From positions 1-64,000 of the forward strand of contig JAQBQE010000009.1 in assembly GCA_028287135.1 (NCBI GenBank): a DNA stretch of 64,000 nucleotides. The letters run 5' to 3'. The DNA comes from Myxococcales bacterium (lineage in GTDB: Bacteria > Myxococcota_A > Polyangia > Haliangiales > Haliangiaceae). The notes under the pieces are model-generated. The model had not been told where the DNA came from and did no database searches. It was given only the letters and a program-made list of their open reading frames with translations. The position numbers were made by a program, and so were the translations under genes. Below are positions 30,089 to 43,948 of this stretch, piece after piece. Position 1 is the stretch's first letter. Every line of letters starts with the position of its first letter.

Positions 30089-30757
30089 ATGCACCAGTTC
30101 CCCATGACCTTCACCGCTCGCGTTTTGTGCGCTTCGCTCGTGCCGCTGTTGACGATGACTGCATGCAGCAGCTCGTCGAAGAAGCGTCCGATGACGACGC
30201 AGGAAATGATCGCTGCGGATCCGCTGCCACTCGCGGTCGGAGCGAAGTGGACCTATCAGGTCACCGTCAAGCGCTTCGATCCCGAGGTCGGCAAGGAGAC
30301 CTCGACATCGCTGCCGTGGACGACCGAGGTGCTCGACGCCAAGGAAGCGAACGGCGTCACGGCGTACCGGATCAAGGGCTGGCCAACCGACCTCGCATCG
30401 CTTGACGTCGGTGCGTCGGGAGCAGCGGCGCCGGCCGCTACCGAGAAGATCGTGCTGCGATCGGGCAACAGCTTCATGTTCGGCGCGTCGGCCGAGCCCT
30501 CGCTCGATGGTGCCGAGGGCTGGTTCTCGTGGCCCGTGATCGACGGTCAGAAGATCTGTCCGAGCGCGGAGATGGTCTACTGCTGGCAAGTCTCTGCCGT
30601 CGAGACCGGATACGCCCTGCTGTTCTACACGGGTCCGGACGAGCAGACGTTCGAGCTCGAGCCCGGCACCGGGATCTCGCGGTTCCACTACGCTCATCAC
30701 GGCACGACGAACGAGGTCGAGGCCAAGCTCGTCTCGTATTCCAAGGGCCGTCGCTAA
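30089..30757 (+). CDS. Lipoprotein of unknown function
   Basis: 222 residues from the ATG at 30089 (GGGAGTAG upstream); an alternative ATG lies at 30104. The lipobox is MTAC followed by SSSSKK. The mature part is beta-rich with two Cys ([13 protein letters not shown]). A short hydrophobic core and the phrase [15 protein letters not shown] suggest a surface or periplasmic solute-type fold. Located just upstream of clpP; no functional link is evident. Confidence 0.6.
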   Translation: MHQFPMTFTARVLCASLVPLLTMTACSSSSKKRPMTTQEMIAADPLPLAVGAKWTYQVTVKRFDPEVGKETSTSLPWTTEVLDAKEANGVTAYRIKGWPTDLASLDVGASGAAAPAATEKIVLRSGNSFMFGASAEPSLDGAEGWFSWPVIDGQKICPSAEMVYCWQVSAVETGYALLFYTGPDEQTFELEPGTGISRFHYAHHGTTNEVEAKLVSYSKGRR

Positions 30758-30857
30758 GCGGTTCGACGCGGCGTGGCAGCGGGCCTGGGGCCCGTTCATG
30801 CGACACGCGAGATGACGATTCCCGCCTGCCCGTTGTGGCAGCTGGCAGCTCGATGCA

Positions 30858-30886
30858 TTGCACCTCGTGCGGGGCGCTCGTACAGT
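30858..30886 (+). promoter_or_regulatory. Sigma-70-type promoter for clpP
   Basis: TTGCAC at 30858-30863 and TACAGT at 30881-30886 are separated by 17 bp. The predicted transcript would start about 7 bp later, at the clpP ATG (30894), and no Shine-Dalgarno is visible. This suggests a leaderless mRNA, a prediction only. Confidence 0.45.
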
Positions 30887-30893
30887 CCAGGTC

Positions 30894-31523
30894 ATGAAGC
30901 CGACGATGAACTACCTGGTCCCGACGGTCATCGAGCAGACTCACCGCGGCGAGCGCGGCTGGGACATCTTCTCCCGGCTCCTCAAGGACCGGATCATCTT
31001 CCTCGGCACGGCGATCAACGACGACATCGCGAACGTCGTCATCGCGCAGCTCCTGTTCCTCGACTCCGAGGAGCCGGAGAAGGACATCATGCTCTACATC
31101 AACTCGCCGGGCGGTCACGTCTCGGCGGGTCTCGCGATCTACGACACGATGCAGTACCTGCACTGTGACGTCGCGACGATCTGCATGGGTCAGGCGGCGT
31201 CGATGGGCAGCTTCCTGCTCGCGGCCGGCACCAAGGGCAAGCGCTACGCCCTGCCCCACGCTCGCGTGATGATCCATCAGCCGCTCGCCGGCTTCCAGGG
31301 TCAGGCGACCGACATCGAGATCCACACCAAGGAGATCTTGAAGACGCGCGACACGCTGAACGAGCTGTACTCGAAGCACACGGGTCAGCCGGTCGACAAG
31401 ATCAAGAACGACACCGACCGAGATAACTTCATGTCGTCGACCGCCGCCAAGGAGTACGGGATCATCGATGAGGTCCTGATCACGGCGAAGAAGAAGCCGG
31501 GCGAGGACAAGGACAAGAAGTAA
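30894..31523 (+). CDS. clpP: ATP-dependent Clp protease proteolytic subunit ClpP
   Basis: 209 residues from the ATG at 30894 (a second ATG at 30906). The Ser-His-Asp triad is complete: Ser103 in GQAASMGSF, His128 in ARVMIHQP, Asp177 in DTDRDNF. The protease domain is collinear with E. coli ClpP. It forms a tetradecamer that degrades proteins unfolded by ClpX or another AAA+ partner. The clpX gene follows in the usual order, 30 bp downstream. The trigger factor gene that often precedes clpP is not present. Confidence 0.97.
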   Translation: MKPTMNYLVPTVIEQTHRGERGWDIFSRLLKDRIIFLGTAINDDIANVVIAQLLFLDSEEPEKDIMLYINSPGGHVSAGLAIYDTMQYLHCDVATICMGQAASMGSFLLAAGTKGKRYALPHARVMIHQPLAGFQGQATDIEIHTKEILKTRDTLNELYSKHTGQPVDKIKNDTDRDNFMSSTAAKEYGIIDEVLITAKKKPGEDKDKK

Positions 31524-31553
31524 GGTAGGCTCGGGTCGATCGGATTTTTGGCG

Positions 31554-32822
<1,269 letters not shown>

Positions 32823-32875
32823 GCGTTCGCTCGTTCGGCAGAGCATCGCTGGCGCGCACGCGCTAGCATCGACCG

Positions 32876-34237
32876 ATGGGTGGCAAGCGGTGGTCGACGA
32901 TCGCCCTCGCGTGCGCGATGGTCGCGTGCTCGGGCAAGCCCGAACCAGCGCCCCCACCGGCACCGCCGGTCGTCGAAGCAGCGACCGCGTGGTCCGATGC
33001 GTGGATCCTTCGCGAGGGTCAGCGGTTCCTCGCCGACACGCCCTACCGTCGCGTGGCGCTCGAGCATTCGCTGACCAACCACCAGAACCTGTACTCGCGG
33101 CAGCGGCTCGCCTCGTACGGGCGTGGCACCGGCGGCTGGGATCTGTTGCCGGTGTGGAATCCGCGGTCGCGTCCGGTGACGGCCGAGCTCGTGACCGAGC
33201 TCGCGCGCGGTGAGATGCCGGCGGTCGCCGCCGATCAAGCGCCACTGTGGGACGGCGTCGAACCGACGACGATGGCCGGGTGGATCGCGCTCGGTCGCCG
33301 GGTGTTCTTCGAGTACCCGATGCGCGCCGAGGTCTACATGGAGTACGGGCTGACGCGGCCCGAGATCGCGGACGCGGTCGGCGTCGAGCGCACGTCCGTT
33401 GGCGCGGTGCCCGGGCTCGTCGTGTTCCGCAACACCGACGGTGACACGCGCGTCGGCATCACGTGTGCGATCTGTCATTCGACGGTTCGTGACGGCACGC
33501 TCGTCGTTGGAGCCGCGCGCCGGAGGTTCGACTACGGGCGGCTGCGGCTCGCGTACTTCGCGGAGACCGGAGCACCGGTCGATCCCGAGCTCGCGCGACG
33601 GATGGCGACCTGGGGCCCCGGTCGCGCCGATGTCACCGAGGACAATGACGAGGATCCGGTGACGATTCCAGATCTCTACGGCGTGCGTGAGCAGCGCTGG
33701 CTGACCCAGGCCGGGACGATTCGCCACGACAGCCCGCTCGCGCTCGCGATCCGGCAGGAGACGCAGCTGACCGACTCGAACCACCAGCTCGTCCGCCCGC
33801 CGCGCGCGCTCGCGTGGGCGCTCGCGGTGTACGTCTATTCTCTCGCCCCGCCCGCACGCGCGGTCACCAGGTCACCGGTCGTCGAGCATGGCGCCACGGT
33901 GTTCGCGGCTCGCTGCGCCACCTGTCACGCCAATGCGGCGTTCGGTGGTCGGCCGATCGCCGCGTCCACGATCGGCACGAACCCCTCGCTCGCGACCGGC
34001 CGCGGTCGCGGCACTGGCAGCTACCGGGTGCCGACGCTGCTCGGCGTTCGCGACGGTGCGCCGTATCTCCACGACGGCTCCGTGTCGTCGCTCGCCGAGC
34101 TGGTCTCGCCGGACCGCCTCGATCCCGGGTACCGGGCCGGTCGGCTCGGACCGGGTCCGATCCCGGGACATCGCGCCGGTACGGATCTCGACCGATCCGA
34201 TCGCGACGCGTTGCTCGCGTTCCTCGAGACGCTGTGA
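32876..34237 (+). CDS. Diheme c-type cytochrome lipoprotein (cytochrome c peroxidase/MauG-like C terminus)
   Basis: 453 residues. Signal peptide with lipobox AMVAC. Two CxxCH motifs: CAICH at 197-201 and CATCH at 347-351, so two haem c groups. The C-terminal part ([20 protein letters not shown], then SLAELV) matches the second-haem domain of cytochrome c peroxidases and MauG relatives. Its substrate is unknown; electron transfer or peroxide chemistry is possible. A TAGCAT hexamer lies 6 bp before the ATG. It sits between clpX and lon with other cytochrome genes. Confidence 0.85.
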   Translation: MGGKRWSTIALACAMVACSGKPEPAPPPAPPVVEAATAWSDAWILREGQRFLADTPYRRVALEHSLTNHQNLYSRQRLASYGRGTGGWDLLPVWNPRSRPVTAELVTELARGEMPAVAADQAPLWDGVEPTTMAGWIALGRRVFFEYPMRAEVYMEYGLTRPEIADAVGVERTSVGAVPGLVVFRNTDGDTRVGITCAICHSTVRDGTLVVGAARRRFDYGRLRLAYFAETGAPVDPELARRMATWGPGRADVTEDNDEDPVTIPDLYGVREQRWLTQAGTIRHDSPLALAIRQETQLTDSNHQLVRPPRALAWALAVYVYSLAPPARAVTRSPVVEHGATVFAARCATCHANAAFGGRPIAASTIGTNPSLATGRGRGTGSYRVPTLLGVRDGAPYLHDGSVSSLAELVSPDRLDPGYRAGRLGPGPIPGHRAGTDLDRSDRDALLAFLETL

Positions 34238-34240
34238 GGA

Positions 34241-34909
34241 TCAGGTCTTGACGCCGGGCGGCAGGCTCGTCGTTGCCATCACCTGCACGTCGCGCTGCAC
34301 GGTCTGTTCGCTGCCGCCGACCGTCAGCACGGCCTTCAGCACGTAGGTCTTGTTCCAGCGATCCTTGACCTTGCTCCAGTCGGGCGCGGTCAGCGAGTAC
34401 GTCACCGACAGCTGCTGCGCGGGCGCGACCTTCTCGTCCCACGCCTGGTATGCGCCGGTGCTCGACCACGTCGACGGCGAGCGCGACATCAGCTCGCCGA
34501 GCAGCGTTCCGGCGTCGTCGTAGAGCTCGACCTTCTTGACGCCGAGCTGGACGGCAGCGCCGCCGGCCGCGCTGCTGATCGCGAGCTGCATCGACGTCGG
34601 CTCGCACGCGCGCTTGGCCTTCGCGACGCTGCTGCGCTGCATGCTGTCGCTGGGGTCATCACTCGCGCGGTCCGCCTTGATGGCGCTCTTCGGCGCCGGC
34701 GTGGCTGCGGAGCCGCATGCGTCGCCGAGCGTCGCGGCCGTCATCTGCACGGTGACCTGCGGCGTGGCAGGCGGTGCTGGCGGTGCCGGAGGCGCGGGCG
34801 GCGGAGCCTTCACGGCCGCGGTCTCCTCGGGAGCCGGCGCCGACGGTGCGGGAGGCGCCTTGGTGCAGGCGAGGAGGCCGACGAGGACGAGCGCGAAGCG
34901 TGAACCCAT
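34241..34909 (-). CDS. Lipoprotein with Pro-rich linker
   Basis: 222 residues from the ATG at 34909. Lipobox LLAC, then a Pro/Ala-rich linker (PAPSAPAPEETAAV, APPPAPPAPPAPP). The C-terminal domain (about 75-220) holds two Cys (DACGS, RACEPTS) and strands such as AVQLGVKKVELYDDAG. No family recognised. It is convergent with the diheme cytochrome gene (3 bp apart) and divergent from the propeller cytochrome (118 bp). Confidence 0.6.
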   Translation of the reverse strand: MGSRFALVLVGLLACTKAPPAPSAPAPEETAAVKAPPPAPPAPPAPPATPQVTVQMTAATLGDACGSAATPAPKSAIKADRASDDPSDSMQRSSVAKAKRACEPTSMQLAISSAAGGAAVQLGVKKVELYDDAGTLLGELMSRSPSTWSSTGAYQAWDEKVAPAQQLSVTYSLTAPDWSKVKDRWNKTYVLKAVLTVGGSEQTVQRDVQVMATTSLPPGVKT

Positions 34910-35027
34910 CGTCTCAGCGTAACACGCGCTCCTCGCGGATCGACCCCGATCCCCGAGCGGTTGCGCCAGGTTACAGAAGTCGTGCGACATCGCCGGCCAC
35001 CCCTCCTCTGTCTCGCGAGGAGGATCC

Positions 35028-37523
35028 ATGACTGACGACTACGAGACCTACAAGAGACTTGCCGCCGCCGTGTGCGGCGCCCTTGCCGTGGGGATGAGCG
35101 GTGCGTGCGGTGACGATGGTGGCGGAGGGGGCAAGGACGCCCCCGTGCCGGAGGACATCACGGTGCTGCAGCGCGCATCGAAGTCGAGCACGATCGCGCT
35201 CGCCGACGATCACTCGCGCGTCGCGATGGTCAATCCCGACGACGGAACGCTGTCCGTGTTCCAGACGTTGGACCATGCACGCACCGCGAAGGTCGCGACC
35301 GGTGGCTCGCCGTCGAGCGTCGTGATCGCCGCGGACAACAAGACCGCGTTCGTCGCCAACCGCGCGGACGGCACCGTCGTCCGGATCACGGGCATCGATG
35401 GCGGGACGCCGTCGATCGATGCGACCGCGCAGGTCGGCGCCGAGCCGGTCGCGCTTGCGATGTCGCCGACCGGCACGAAGCTGTTCGTCGCCGAGCTCGC
35501 GGAGAGCCGGGTCTCGGTGATCGACACCGCGACGATGACCGTCGAATCGACGTTCGCCGTCGACCGGCCGCGCGCGCTCGCGATCACGAACAACCTCGAC
35601 GACAGCGATGACGACGAGACCCTGGTGGTGACCCAGTTCTTCGGCGTCGCGACCCCGGGTGGAGAAGCCAAGGACGATGGCCGCACCGGCAAGGTGCGCC
35701 TGTACAGCCTCGCCGACCTCTCGACGTACAGGTCGATCGCGCTCGCGCCGATCGACAGTGGCTTCCCGGAGGGCGGCGTCGCCACCAACCCGACGGTCAA
35801 GGCATCGCCGAACCTCTTGACCGCCGCCGCGGTCGCGAACGGTCGCGTGTTCATCACGAGCACCGCCTCCTCGCCGGAAGGCCCGGCGCGGTTCGACAAC
35901 AACCTGTTCCCCGTGATCCACGTCGGCGATCTCGGCGCGGGCACGGAGATCACCGGCGCGGGCGGCACGACCAACCTCGCGCGCAAGATCTACGACGCGG
36001 TGCCGACGTCGTCGCCGGCGAGCCCGCGGTTCATTCCCGGCGAGCTCGCGGATCTCGACTTCGTCGAGGGCTCGACGGTCGCCTACACGATTGGTCGTGC
36101 CGGTGACGTGATGGTCCGCGTCGACTTCGGCGCGACCGTGGAGATCGGTTCGACGCAGAACAAGCTGATCGATCTCGCGGGGAGCGACACGCTCGGCACG
36201 TGCCAGAACCCGACCGGCGTCGTGATCGACAGCGAGCACGGTCGCGCGTACGTCAACTGCTGGATCTCGCGCCGGCTCGCGGTCGTCGATCTCGGAGCGC
36301 AGCAGATGACGCAGACGTTCGAGGCGTCACCCGCCCCTGCCACTGCGGTCGAGCAATCGATCCAGCGCGGCAAGCGGTTCTACTTCACCGGGCGTGGCCG
36401 GTGGTCCGCGGCCGTCGCCAACGGCGCCAAGGGTGGCGAAGGCTGGTCGTCGTGCGGCTCGTGTCACCCCGATGGACTCACCGACAACGTGACCTGGCAA
36501 TTCGCTGCCGGCCCGCGCCAGACCACGTCGCAGGACGGCTCGTTCTCGCACGGCCCCGGTCCGCAGAAGATGCGCATCTTCAACTGGAGCGGCATCTTCG
36601 ACGAGCACCACGACTTCGAGCGCAACACGCGCGACGTCTCGGGTGGGCTCGGTGCGATCACGACCGCGCCGACCGTCGCCGAGTGCAACCAGCTCGACAA
36701 GGAGACCCAGGTCTCGCTCGCCGGTATCGGCGGTCTGCAGCGCCCGCTCAAGGAGCTCGCCGATGACGCGACCACCGCGACCTGCGGTCACAAGGACTGG
36801 GACGACATCGATGCGTTCGTGAAGACGATCGCGCCGGTCAAGGCGCTCAAAGCGACGAGCGCGGAGGCGGTCGCGCGCGGTCGGCAGCTGTTCGTCGACG
36901 GTGCGTGCGCGAAGTGCCACGGTGGAAGCGGCTGGACGGTGTCGCGTCGGTTCTTCGCGCCGAGCGGCGCGGGCAACACCACGCTCGCGTCGACCGCATT
37001 CACGCGCCCGACGTTCTTCCCGGCGACCTGGATGTACGACAACGGTGGCGCAGCGCGCTCGCTGATCTCTGCGCAGCCGCCGATCGGTGTGGCCGATGCG
37101 ACCGGTCCTGCGGAGCCCGCGGCCGTCCCGATCGCGCAGGTGGCGTGCACGACGCGCAACGTCGGCACGTTCGGCGTGCCGGGTGACACCGCGCGCACCG
37201 ACAGCCTCGAGGTCCGTCCGACCCCGGGTGGCCTGGTCCGCGCGCAGGGTCGGTCGGGCTACAACGTGCCGTCGCTGTACGGGCTCGCGATCGGTGCGCC
37301 GTACCTGCATCATGGTCAGGCGCCCACGCTGGCCGAGCTGTTCACCGACGCGAAGTGGGGCTTCCACACCAATGCCGGCAACGCGAACTTCAGCGTGACG
37401 CTGGCCCAGGCAGGCAAGGTCGACGACCTCATCGCGTTCTTGATGTCGATCGACGCGACGACCGCGGAGATCAACGTCCCGACCGATCCGACCAGCGGGC
37501 TCAGCTTCGACGCGTGCCCGTGA
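35028..37523 (+). CDS. Beta-propeller diheme cytochrome c lipoprotein
   Basis: 831 residues. GAGGAGG precedes the ATG. Lipobox at about 27 (GMSGAC) and a Gly-rich spacer. Residues about 50-430 form a YVTN/NHL-like propeller (repeats such as ALADDHSRVAMVNPDDGTL, NKTAFVANRADGTVV, GTKLFVAELAESRVSVID). Two haem motifs follow: CGSCH (near residue 482) and CAKCH (near residue 626). A peroxidase-like end reads NVPSLYGLAIGAPYLHHG. The propeller-plus-diheme layout is seen in MauG-like oxidases of the cell surface. It is likely an outer-membrane or periplasmic redox enzyme; substrate unknown. Confidence 0.8.
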   Translation: MTDDYETYKRLAAAVCGALAVGMSGACGDDGGGGGKDAPVPEDITVLQRASKSSTIALADDHSRVAMVNPDDGTLSVFQTLDHARTAKVATGGSPSSVVIAADNKTAFVANRADGTVVRITGIDGGTPSIDATAQVGAEPVALAMSPTGTKLFVAELAESRVSVIDTATMTVESTFAVDRPRALAITNNLDDSDDDETLVVTQFFGVATPGGEAKDDGRTGKVRLYSLADLSTYRSIALAPIDSGFPEGGVATNPTVKASPNLLTAAAVANGRVFITSTASSPEGPARFDNNLFPVIHVGDLGAGTEITGAGGTTNLARKIYDAVPTSSPASPRFIPGELADLDFVEGSTVAYTIGRAGDVMVRVDFGATVEIGSTQNKLIDLAGSDTLGTCQNPTGVVIDSEHGRAYVNCWISRRLAVVDLGAQQMTQTFEASPAPATAVEQSIQRGKRFYFTGRGRWSAAVANGAKGGEGWSSCGSCHPDGLTDNVTWQFAAGPRQTTSQDGSFSHGPGPQKMRIFNWSGIFDEHHDFERNTRDVSGGLGAITTAPTVAECNQLDKETQVSLAGIGGLQRPLKELADDATTATCGHKDWDDIDAFVKTIAPVKALKATSAEAVARGRQLFVDGACAKCHGGSGWTVSRRFFAPSGAGNTTLASTAFTRPTFFPATWMYDNGGAARSLISAQPPIGVADATGPAEPAAVPIAQVACTTRNVGTFGVPGDTARTDSLEVRPTPGGLVRAQGRSGYNVPSLYGLAIGAPYLHHGQAPTLAELFTDAKWGFHTNAGNANFSVTLAQAGKVDDLIAFLMSIDATTAEINVPTDPTSGLSFDACP

Positions 37524-37541
37524 GGACGCGGTCGATGCAGC

Positions 37542-38186
37542 TCAGAACCAGTTGATGCCGACGCCGACGCTCGCCGCGGTCACGTTGTTGTCGATGCCCT
37601 TGTACGAGGCATTGAGCAACCGACCCTGGAGATCGACCGAGAAGAACCGCGACGACAGGACCTCGTAGCCGACCGCGCCGAAGATCGCGCCGCCGCTCTC
37701 GGGGGCCGTCGCCTCGTCGACGATCCCGTCACCGTAGTACGAGCGCTCGACCTGGATGTTGGCGAACCCAAGGCCGCCCTTGACCCAGAGCTGCGGCGTC
37801 ACGAAGTACTGGCCCGCGACCATCAGCGCGCTCTGCACGAGCGAGGTGGTGTCGCCGTTGAAGCGGTCCGACGTCAGGGTCTGGATGTTGACCTGGAGCT
37901 CGGCCATCAGCGCGAACCGCGGTCCGAGGAAGCCACCGACGTGTCCACCACCCTCCCCGGCGAGCGAGCTGTAGCTACAGCCACTGCACTCGATATCGCC
38001 ACCGCGATCGGCCATCCCGCCGAGGCCGAGCTGAACGCCCCAGATCAGGCGACCGGTGCGGTTGTGAAACCCATCCGGGCTCTGCGCATTGGGCTGGTTG
38101 TTGTAGTAGCCGCCGCCGCGCTGCGCCGAGGCGACAGCCGGAGCGAGCATCACAGCGGCGAGGACGAGAAGTGATCTGGTGTTCAT
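37542..38186 (-). CDS. Outer-membrane beta-barrel-like protein
   Basis: 214 residues from the ATG at 38186, with a signal peptide (SLLVLAAVMLAPAVASA). The sequence alternates in a beta-barrel manner (TGRLIWGVQLGLGGMADRG, GPRFALMAELQVNIQTL, FVTPQLWVKGGLGFANIQVE) and ends in a C-terminal aromatic (NWF), typical of outer-membrane barrels. It contains a single Cys pair (IECSGCS). Convergent with the propeller cytochrome gene. Confidence 0.72.
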   Translation of the reverse strand: MNTRSLLVLAAVMLAPAVASAQRGGGYYNNQPNAQSPDGFHNRTGRLIWGVQLGLGGMADRGGDIECSGCSYSSLAGEGGGHVGGFLGPRFALMAELQVNIQTLTSDRFNGDTTSLVQSALMVAGQYFVTPQLWVKGGLGFANIQVERSYYGDGIVDEATAPESGGAIFGAVGYEVLSSRFFSVDLQGRLLNASYKGIDNNVTAASVGVGINWF

Positions 38187-38357
38187 AAGGACCCCGGCAG
38201 CAATCTTCGCAAGTCTGAGGCCAGCGCGCGAGGTGCCCGAACGACCTATCCATGACCACAAACCAGGGGCTTACGGCGGTCCGACCACTGCAAACCTGTG
38301 CTTGTCAGCCACGTTGTGAACGCCCGTGCATGATCTCGCGACCACGGGTGTCGGGGT

Positions 38358-40097
38358 TCACGGCAGCAACAGCTTGTCGATCGCGAGCCGCGCGCGCTTG
38401 GCGTCGCCGTGGAGCGTGACGCACGGAACATTGCGGGCCGAGAACAGCGACTGGACCCATTCGGAGGACATCTGCGGGGTCAGCCAGGCGCCGTCGATCA
38501 GCGCCGCGTCGACCGGGCGGGCCTCCGCGCTCGCGAGCTGGACGAGCGCACCTGGATCCGTGCCGCCGGTCACAGCGTAGCCGAGTGCGGCGAGCTGGGC
38601 CTGGAGCTCGGCGAGGCGTGCCGGGGTCGCGCCGATCAGCACACGACGCTCCGAGCGCCGTTCGATGCGTTCGAGGAAGGCGAGCCAGCGCTCGCGATCC
38701 GCGTCGCCCATGTCCGAGATCGAGAGGCCATAGCCCTGGCTCAGCCCCGCCGACCGCGCCTCCTGCTCGGTCACGTGGCGGATCACCTTGGCGCGCCCGG
38801 AGACCGGCGCGTCGCCATCGTCGAGCACGCTCGAGAACGTGACCGTGCTGCCGGCGGTGAGCGCATGAGTCGGATGGACGAACAGCCCTGCACGCGAGAC
38901 ATCGAGGGCGACGGCACGCACCACGCCACGCGACGTCCCGATCCCGACCGTCCACTCGACCGGATAGCGGCGAGCGGCGCGCGGCGGTGGCGGCTTGATC
39001 GTCACGTTCGCGGCGCGTGCGGCGGTCAGCAGATCGGTGAGCTGGCGGCGTGCCGCGTCGTCGAGCTGGAACGCGACGCTGAACGTCGCCGTGCCGCTCA
39101 TCGCGACCTCGTCGACCGACGACACCTTGCCGACGCTGCCGCGCACGAGCGCGCGGTGGGTCCCGAACGACAGCGCGACGTCGACGTGATCGCTGATCCG
39201 CGGCAACGCGCCCGACATCAACGCGGCGCCCTTGAGCGACAGCGCACCGATGCGGAGCGGGACCCAGCGGCCACTGCGCAGGTAGCGCGCGTAGATGATC
39301 CCCGCAGGCATCGGCGTGCTCGGCGGTGGCATGTACCGCTCGGTCGAGGGCTCGCTCGGCGAGTGCGCGCGCCGCGTCGTCGGAATCGGTGGCGGCACCG
39401 GCGGCGGCATCGACTCGGTCGCCTTGCGATATGCCTCGATCGGCGACATCTCGACGGTGGGTGCGCGATGCACGCTCTTGCGCGGGATCACGTTCTTCGA
39501 GATTCCACCGCTGCCTTCACTGCGCGTCGGCGGCAGATCGTCGCGCGTCGACTTCGCGAGCTTGGCGGGCGGCAGATCGTCGCGCGTGCCCTTCGCCTTG
39601 ACGAGCATCACCGGATCCTGCGTGTCCCCGCGCGGTAACCCACGCGCCGACGGCGTCGGCGGCGGAGGCGGACGCACGGAACCGACGACCGTCTGCTTCT
39701 GCGACTTCAGCTCGCGCACGCGCTTGACCAGCTCGGTCAGCGTGTTGGTCACGCCGCGCTGATCGGCGATGTGCAACGTGCAGCGCGCGAGCCGCTCGTT
39801 GAGGAAGCGCTTGCGGTCACCCTCGGAGAGCTCGGCCGGCTGGATCATCCCGATCTCTTCGAGCAGCGCGATCTCGACGAGGAACTCGAGCTGCGCAGGA
39901 CCGAGCACCTTGGCGCGATAGCGGACGGCGAGCAGCGCCTGGTCCGCGTCCGGATCGTAGTACGCGGCCACCGTCGCCATCGGCGGTGCCGCCGGGTTGT
40001 CGAGCGGTCCGAGCGCGCCGGTCCAGTGACTGAGCCGCTGCCTCGGTTGGTCGATGACCAGGAAGGCCTCGACGAGCTCTGTGTCCCGTGACTGCAT
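38358..40097 (-). CDS. Double PilZ protein with C-terminal receiver-like domain
   Basis: 579 residues from the ATG at 40097. The N-terminal 130 residues are helical and charged. A long Pro-rich linker (about 135-260) carries a repeated TRDDLPP. Two PilZ-like domains follow, at about 265-355 and 365-460; the second keeps a basic motif (RAARRYP) and DVSRAGLF, the D-x-S-x-x-G PilZ consensus. Residues about 475-579 look like a degenerate receiver (RRVLIGATPARLAELQ, PVDAALIDGAW) with an Asp in a plausible position but no clear acidic pocket. It may bind c-di-GMP; output unknown. Confidence 0.68.
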   Translation of the reverse strand: MQSRDTELVEAFLVIDQPRQRLSHWTGALGPLDNPAAPPMATVAAYYDPDADQALLAVRYRAKVLGPAQLEFLVEIALLEEIGMIQPAELSEGDRKRFLNERLARCTLHIADQRGVTNTLTELVKRVRELKSQKQTVVGSVRPPPPPTPSARGLPRGDTQDPVMLVKAKGTRDDLPPAKLAKSTRDDLPPTRSEGSGGISKNVIPRKSVHRAPTVEMSPIEAYRKATESMPPPVPPPIPTTRRAHSPSEPSTERYMPPPSTPMPAGIIYARYLRSGRWVPLRIGALSLKGAALMSGALPRISDHVDVALSFGTHRALVRGSVGKVSSVDEVAMSGTATFSVAFQLDDAARRQLTDLLTAARAANVTIKPPPPRAARRYPVEWTVGIGTSRGVVRAVALDVSRAGLFVHPTHALTAGSTVTFSSVLDDGDAPVSGRAKVIRHVTEQEARSAGLSQGYGLSISDMGDADRERWLAFLERIERRSERRVLIGATPARLAELQAQLAALGYAVTGGTDPGALVQLASAEARPVDAALIDGAWLTPQMSSEWVQSLFSARNVPCVTLHGDAKRARLAIDKLLLP

Positions 40098-40180
40098 GCG
40101 CGGACGCGTTACGAGCAGTGGCGATGCCACGGCCTGCGGATGCAAGCAGCCTTACATCCGGACGCCGATCGTGACGTGAT

Positions 40181-40198
40181 CGCTCACCTGTGTGAGCG
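40181..40198. promoter_or_regulatory. Palindrome upstream of lon
   Basis: CGCTCAC and GTGAGCG surround a 4-base loop (CTGT). It lies about 90 bp upstream of the lon promoter and between divergent genes, so it could be a regulator operator. No protein is known to bind it. Confidence 0.35.
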
Positions 40199-40270
40199 CC
40201 GAGCGTGGTCACAATCGAGGTAACTTTGCCATGTCAGGTGTGGTGCGAGAACCACGGTTTTCTCGATTTC

Positions 40271-40298
40271 TTGCCCAAGTGCTCGTCGCCCCTAAACT
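40271..40298 (+). promoter_or_regulatory. Promoter of lon
   Basis: TTGCCC at 40271-40276 and TAAACT at 40293-40298, spacing 16. An alternative reading is a heat-shock sigma-32 type (CTTGCCC, then CCCCTAAA). The transcript start would fall within a few bases of the ATG at 40308, so lon may be leaderless; no Shine-Dalgarno is visible. Confidence 0.45.
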
Positions 40299-40307
40299 AA
40301 CGGTTCC

Positions 40308-42764
<2,457 letters not shown>

Positions 42765-42883
42765 GCACGCGCAAGGTGTGCCCGCGCGCCCGATGTGCGG
42801 TCGGGCGACAGTCGCGGCGTTGGCTTGCATGAGATCACCGCAAGGTCGATCCACACGGGCCGGACCGCTACGAAACTACACGC

Positions 42884-43948
42884 ATGACCCGCGTGTTGCC
42901 CCTCATCCTGCTCGTCGCCGCCTCGTGCGCGCCGCCGGATGATCTCGGCAGGGCGTGCAGCGAGGGCTGCGATCTCCCGGCACCCGATGCCGCCGTCCCC
43001 GACGGCTCGATCACAGACGGCGATGGCGATGGTGGGAGCGACGGCGATGGCGGCGTGATCGACGCGCCACGCGAGATGCATGGTCTGTGCGTCGACGTGG
43101 CGTGCACGATGATCGCGCCCGAGGTGCTCGCGTACGATCCACGCTGGGACCTGTACAGCGATGGCGCGGTGAAGCGCCGCTGGATCTATCTCCCGCCGGG
43201 CGAGAAGATCGACACGAGCCTGGTCGACTGGTGGAAGTTCCCGGTCGGCACCAAGCTGTGGAAGGAGTTCGTCCGGGACGGCGTGCGCGTCGAGACCCGC
43301 TACCTCGAGAAGACCGGCGTCGGCGACGAGGACTGGACGTTCATCACCTACGCGTGGAGCCCCGACCAGACCACGGCGACGGCCGTGCCGCTCGGTCAGC
43401 AGAACGTCAACGGGACGCAGCACGACATCCCCCCGGCCGAGACCTGCCGCAAGTGCCACGCGAACACCCGGAGCTACGTCCTCGGGTTCTCCGCGTTCCA
43501 GCTCGACTACGACGCACCGGCCGGCAACGTCGATCTCGATGACGCGATCGCGCGCGGCTGGCTCTCCAGTCCACCGTCGGGGTCCTCGCCGCACTACCCG
43601 GTCCCGGGTAACGCGCAGCAGCAGGCAGCGCTTGGCTACCTGCACGCGAACTGCGGCCACTGCCACAACTCGAAGTCGCAGCTCGTCAACCGGCCGAGCT
43701 TCCGGATCGAGAGCGGGTTCTGCGACACGCTCGCCAACACGAAGACCTATCGCACGGCGGTCAACGTCGCCGGGCAGACCCCGTTCGATGGCGCGACGAT
43801 CATCGCGAAGCCGGGCGACCCGGCGCGCTCGATCATCATCACGCGGATGCTCTCGACCAATCCGAACAAGCGAATGCCGTGGCTCGGCGGCGAGCTCGCG
43901 GATCCCGCGGGGCTCACACTGCTCCGCGGCTGGATCACGAATCTGTAG
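42884..43948 (+). CDS. Diheme c-type cytochrome lipoprotein (SO2930-like)
   Basis: 354 residues. Lipobox LVAASC, then an Asp/Gly-rich linker ([18 protein letters not shown]). Two haem motifs are CRKCH (about 189-193) and CGHCH (about 259-263). Sequence around them ([33 protein letters not shown]) matches the diheme cytochrome family first noted in Shewanella. Probably periplasmic or surface electron transfer. It converges on ohrR, with a 14-bp overlap of coding ends. Confidence 0.82.
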   Translation: MTRVLPLILLVAASCAPPDDLGRACSEGCDLPAPDAAVPDGSITDGDGDGGSDGDGGVIDAPREMHGLCVDVACTMIAPEVLAYDPRWDLYSDGAVKRRWIYLPPGEKIDTSLVDWWKFPVGTKLWKEFVRDGVRVETRYLEKTGVGDEDWTFITYAWSPDQTTATAVPLGQQNVNGTQHDIPPAETCRKCHANTRSYVLGFSAFQLDYDAPAGNVDLDDAIARGWLSSPPSGSSPHYPVPGNAQQQAALGYLHANCGHCHNSKSQLVNRPSFRIESGFCDTLANTKTYRTAVNVAGQTPFDGATIIAKPGDPARSIIITRMLSTNPNKRMPWLGGELADPAGLTLLRGWITNL

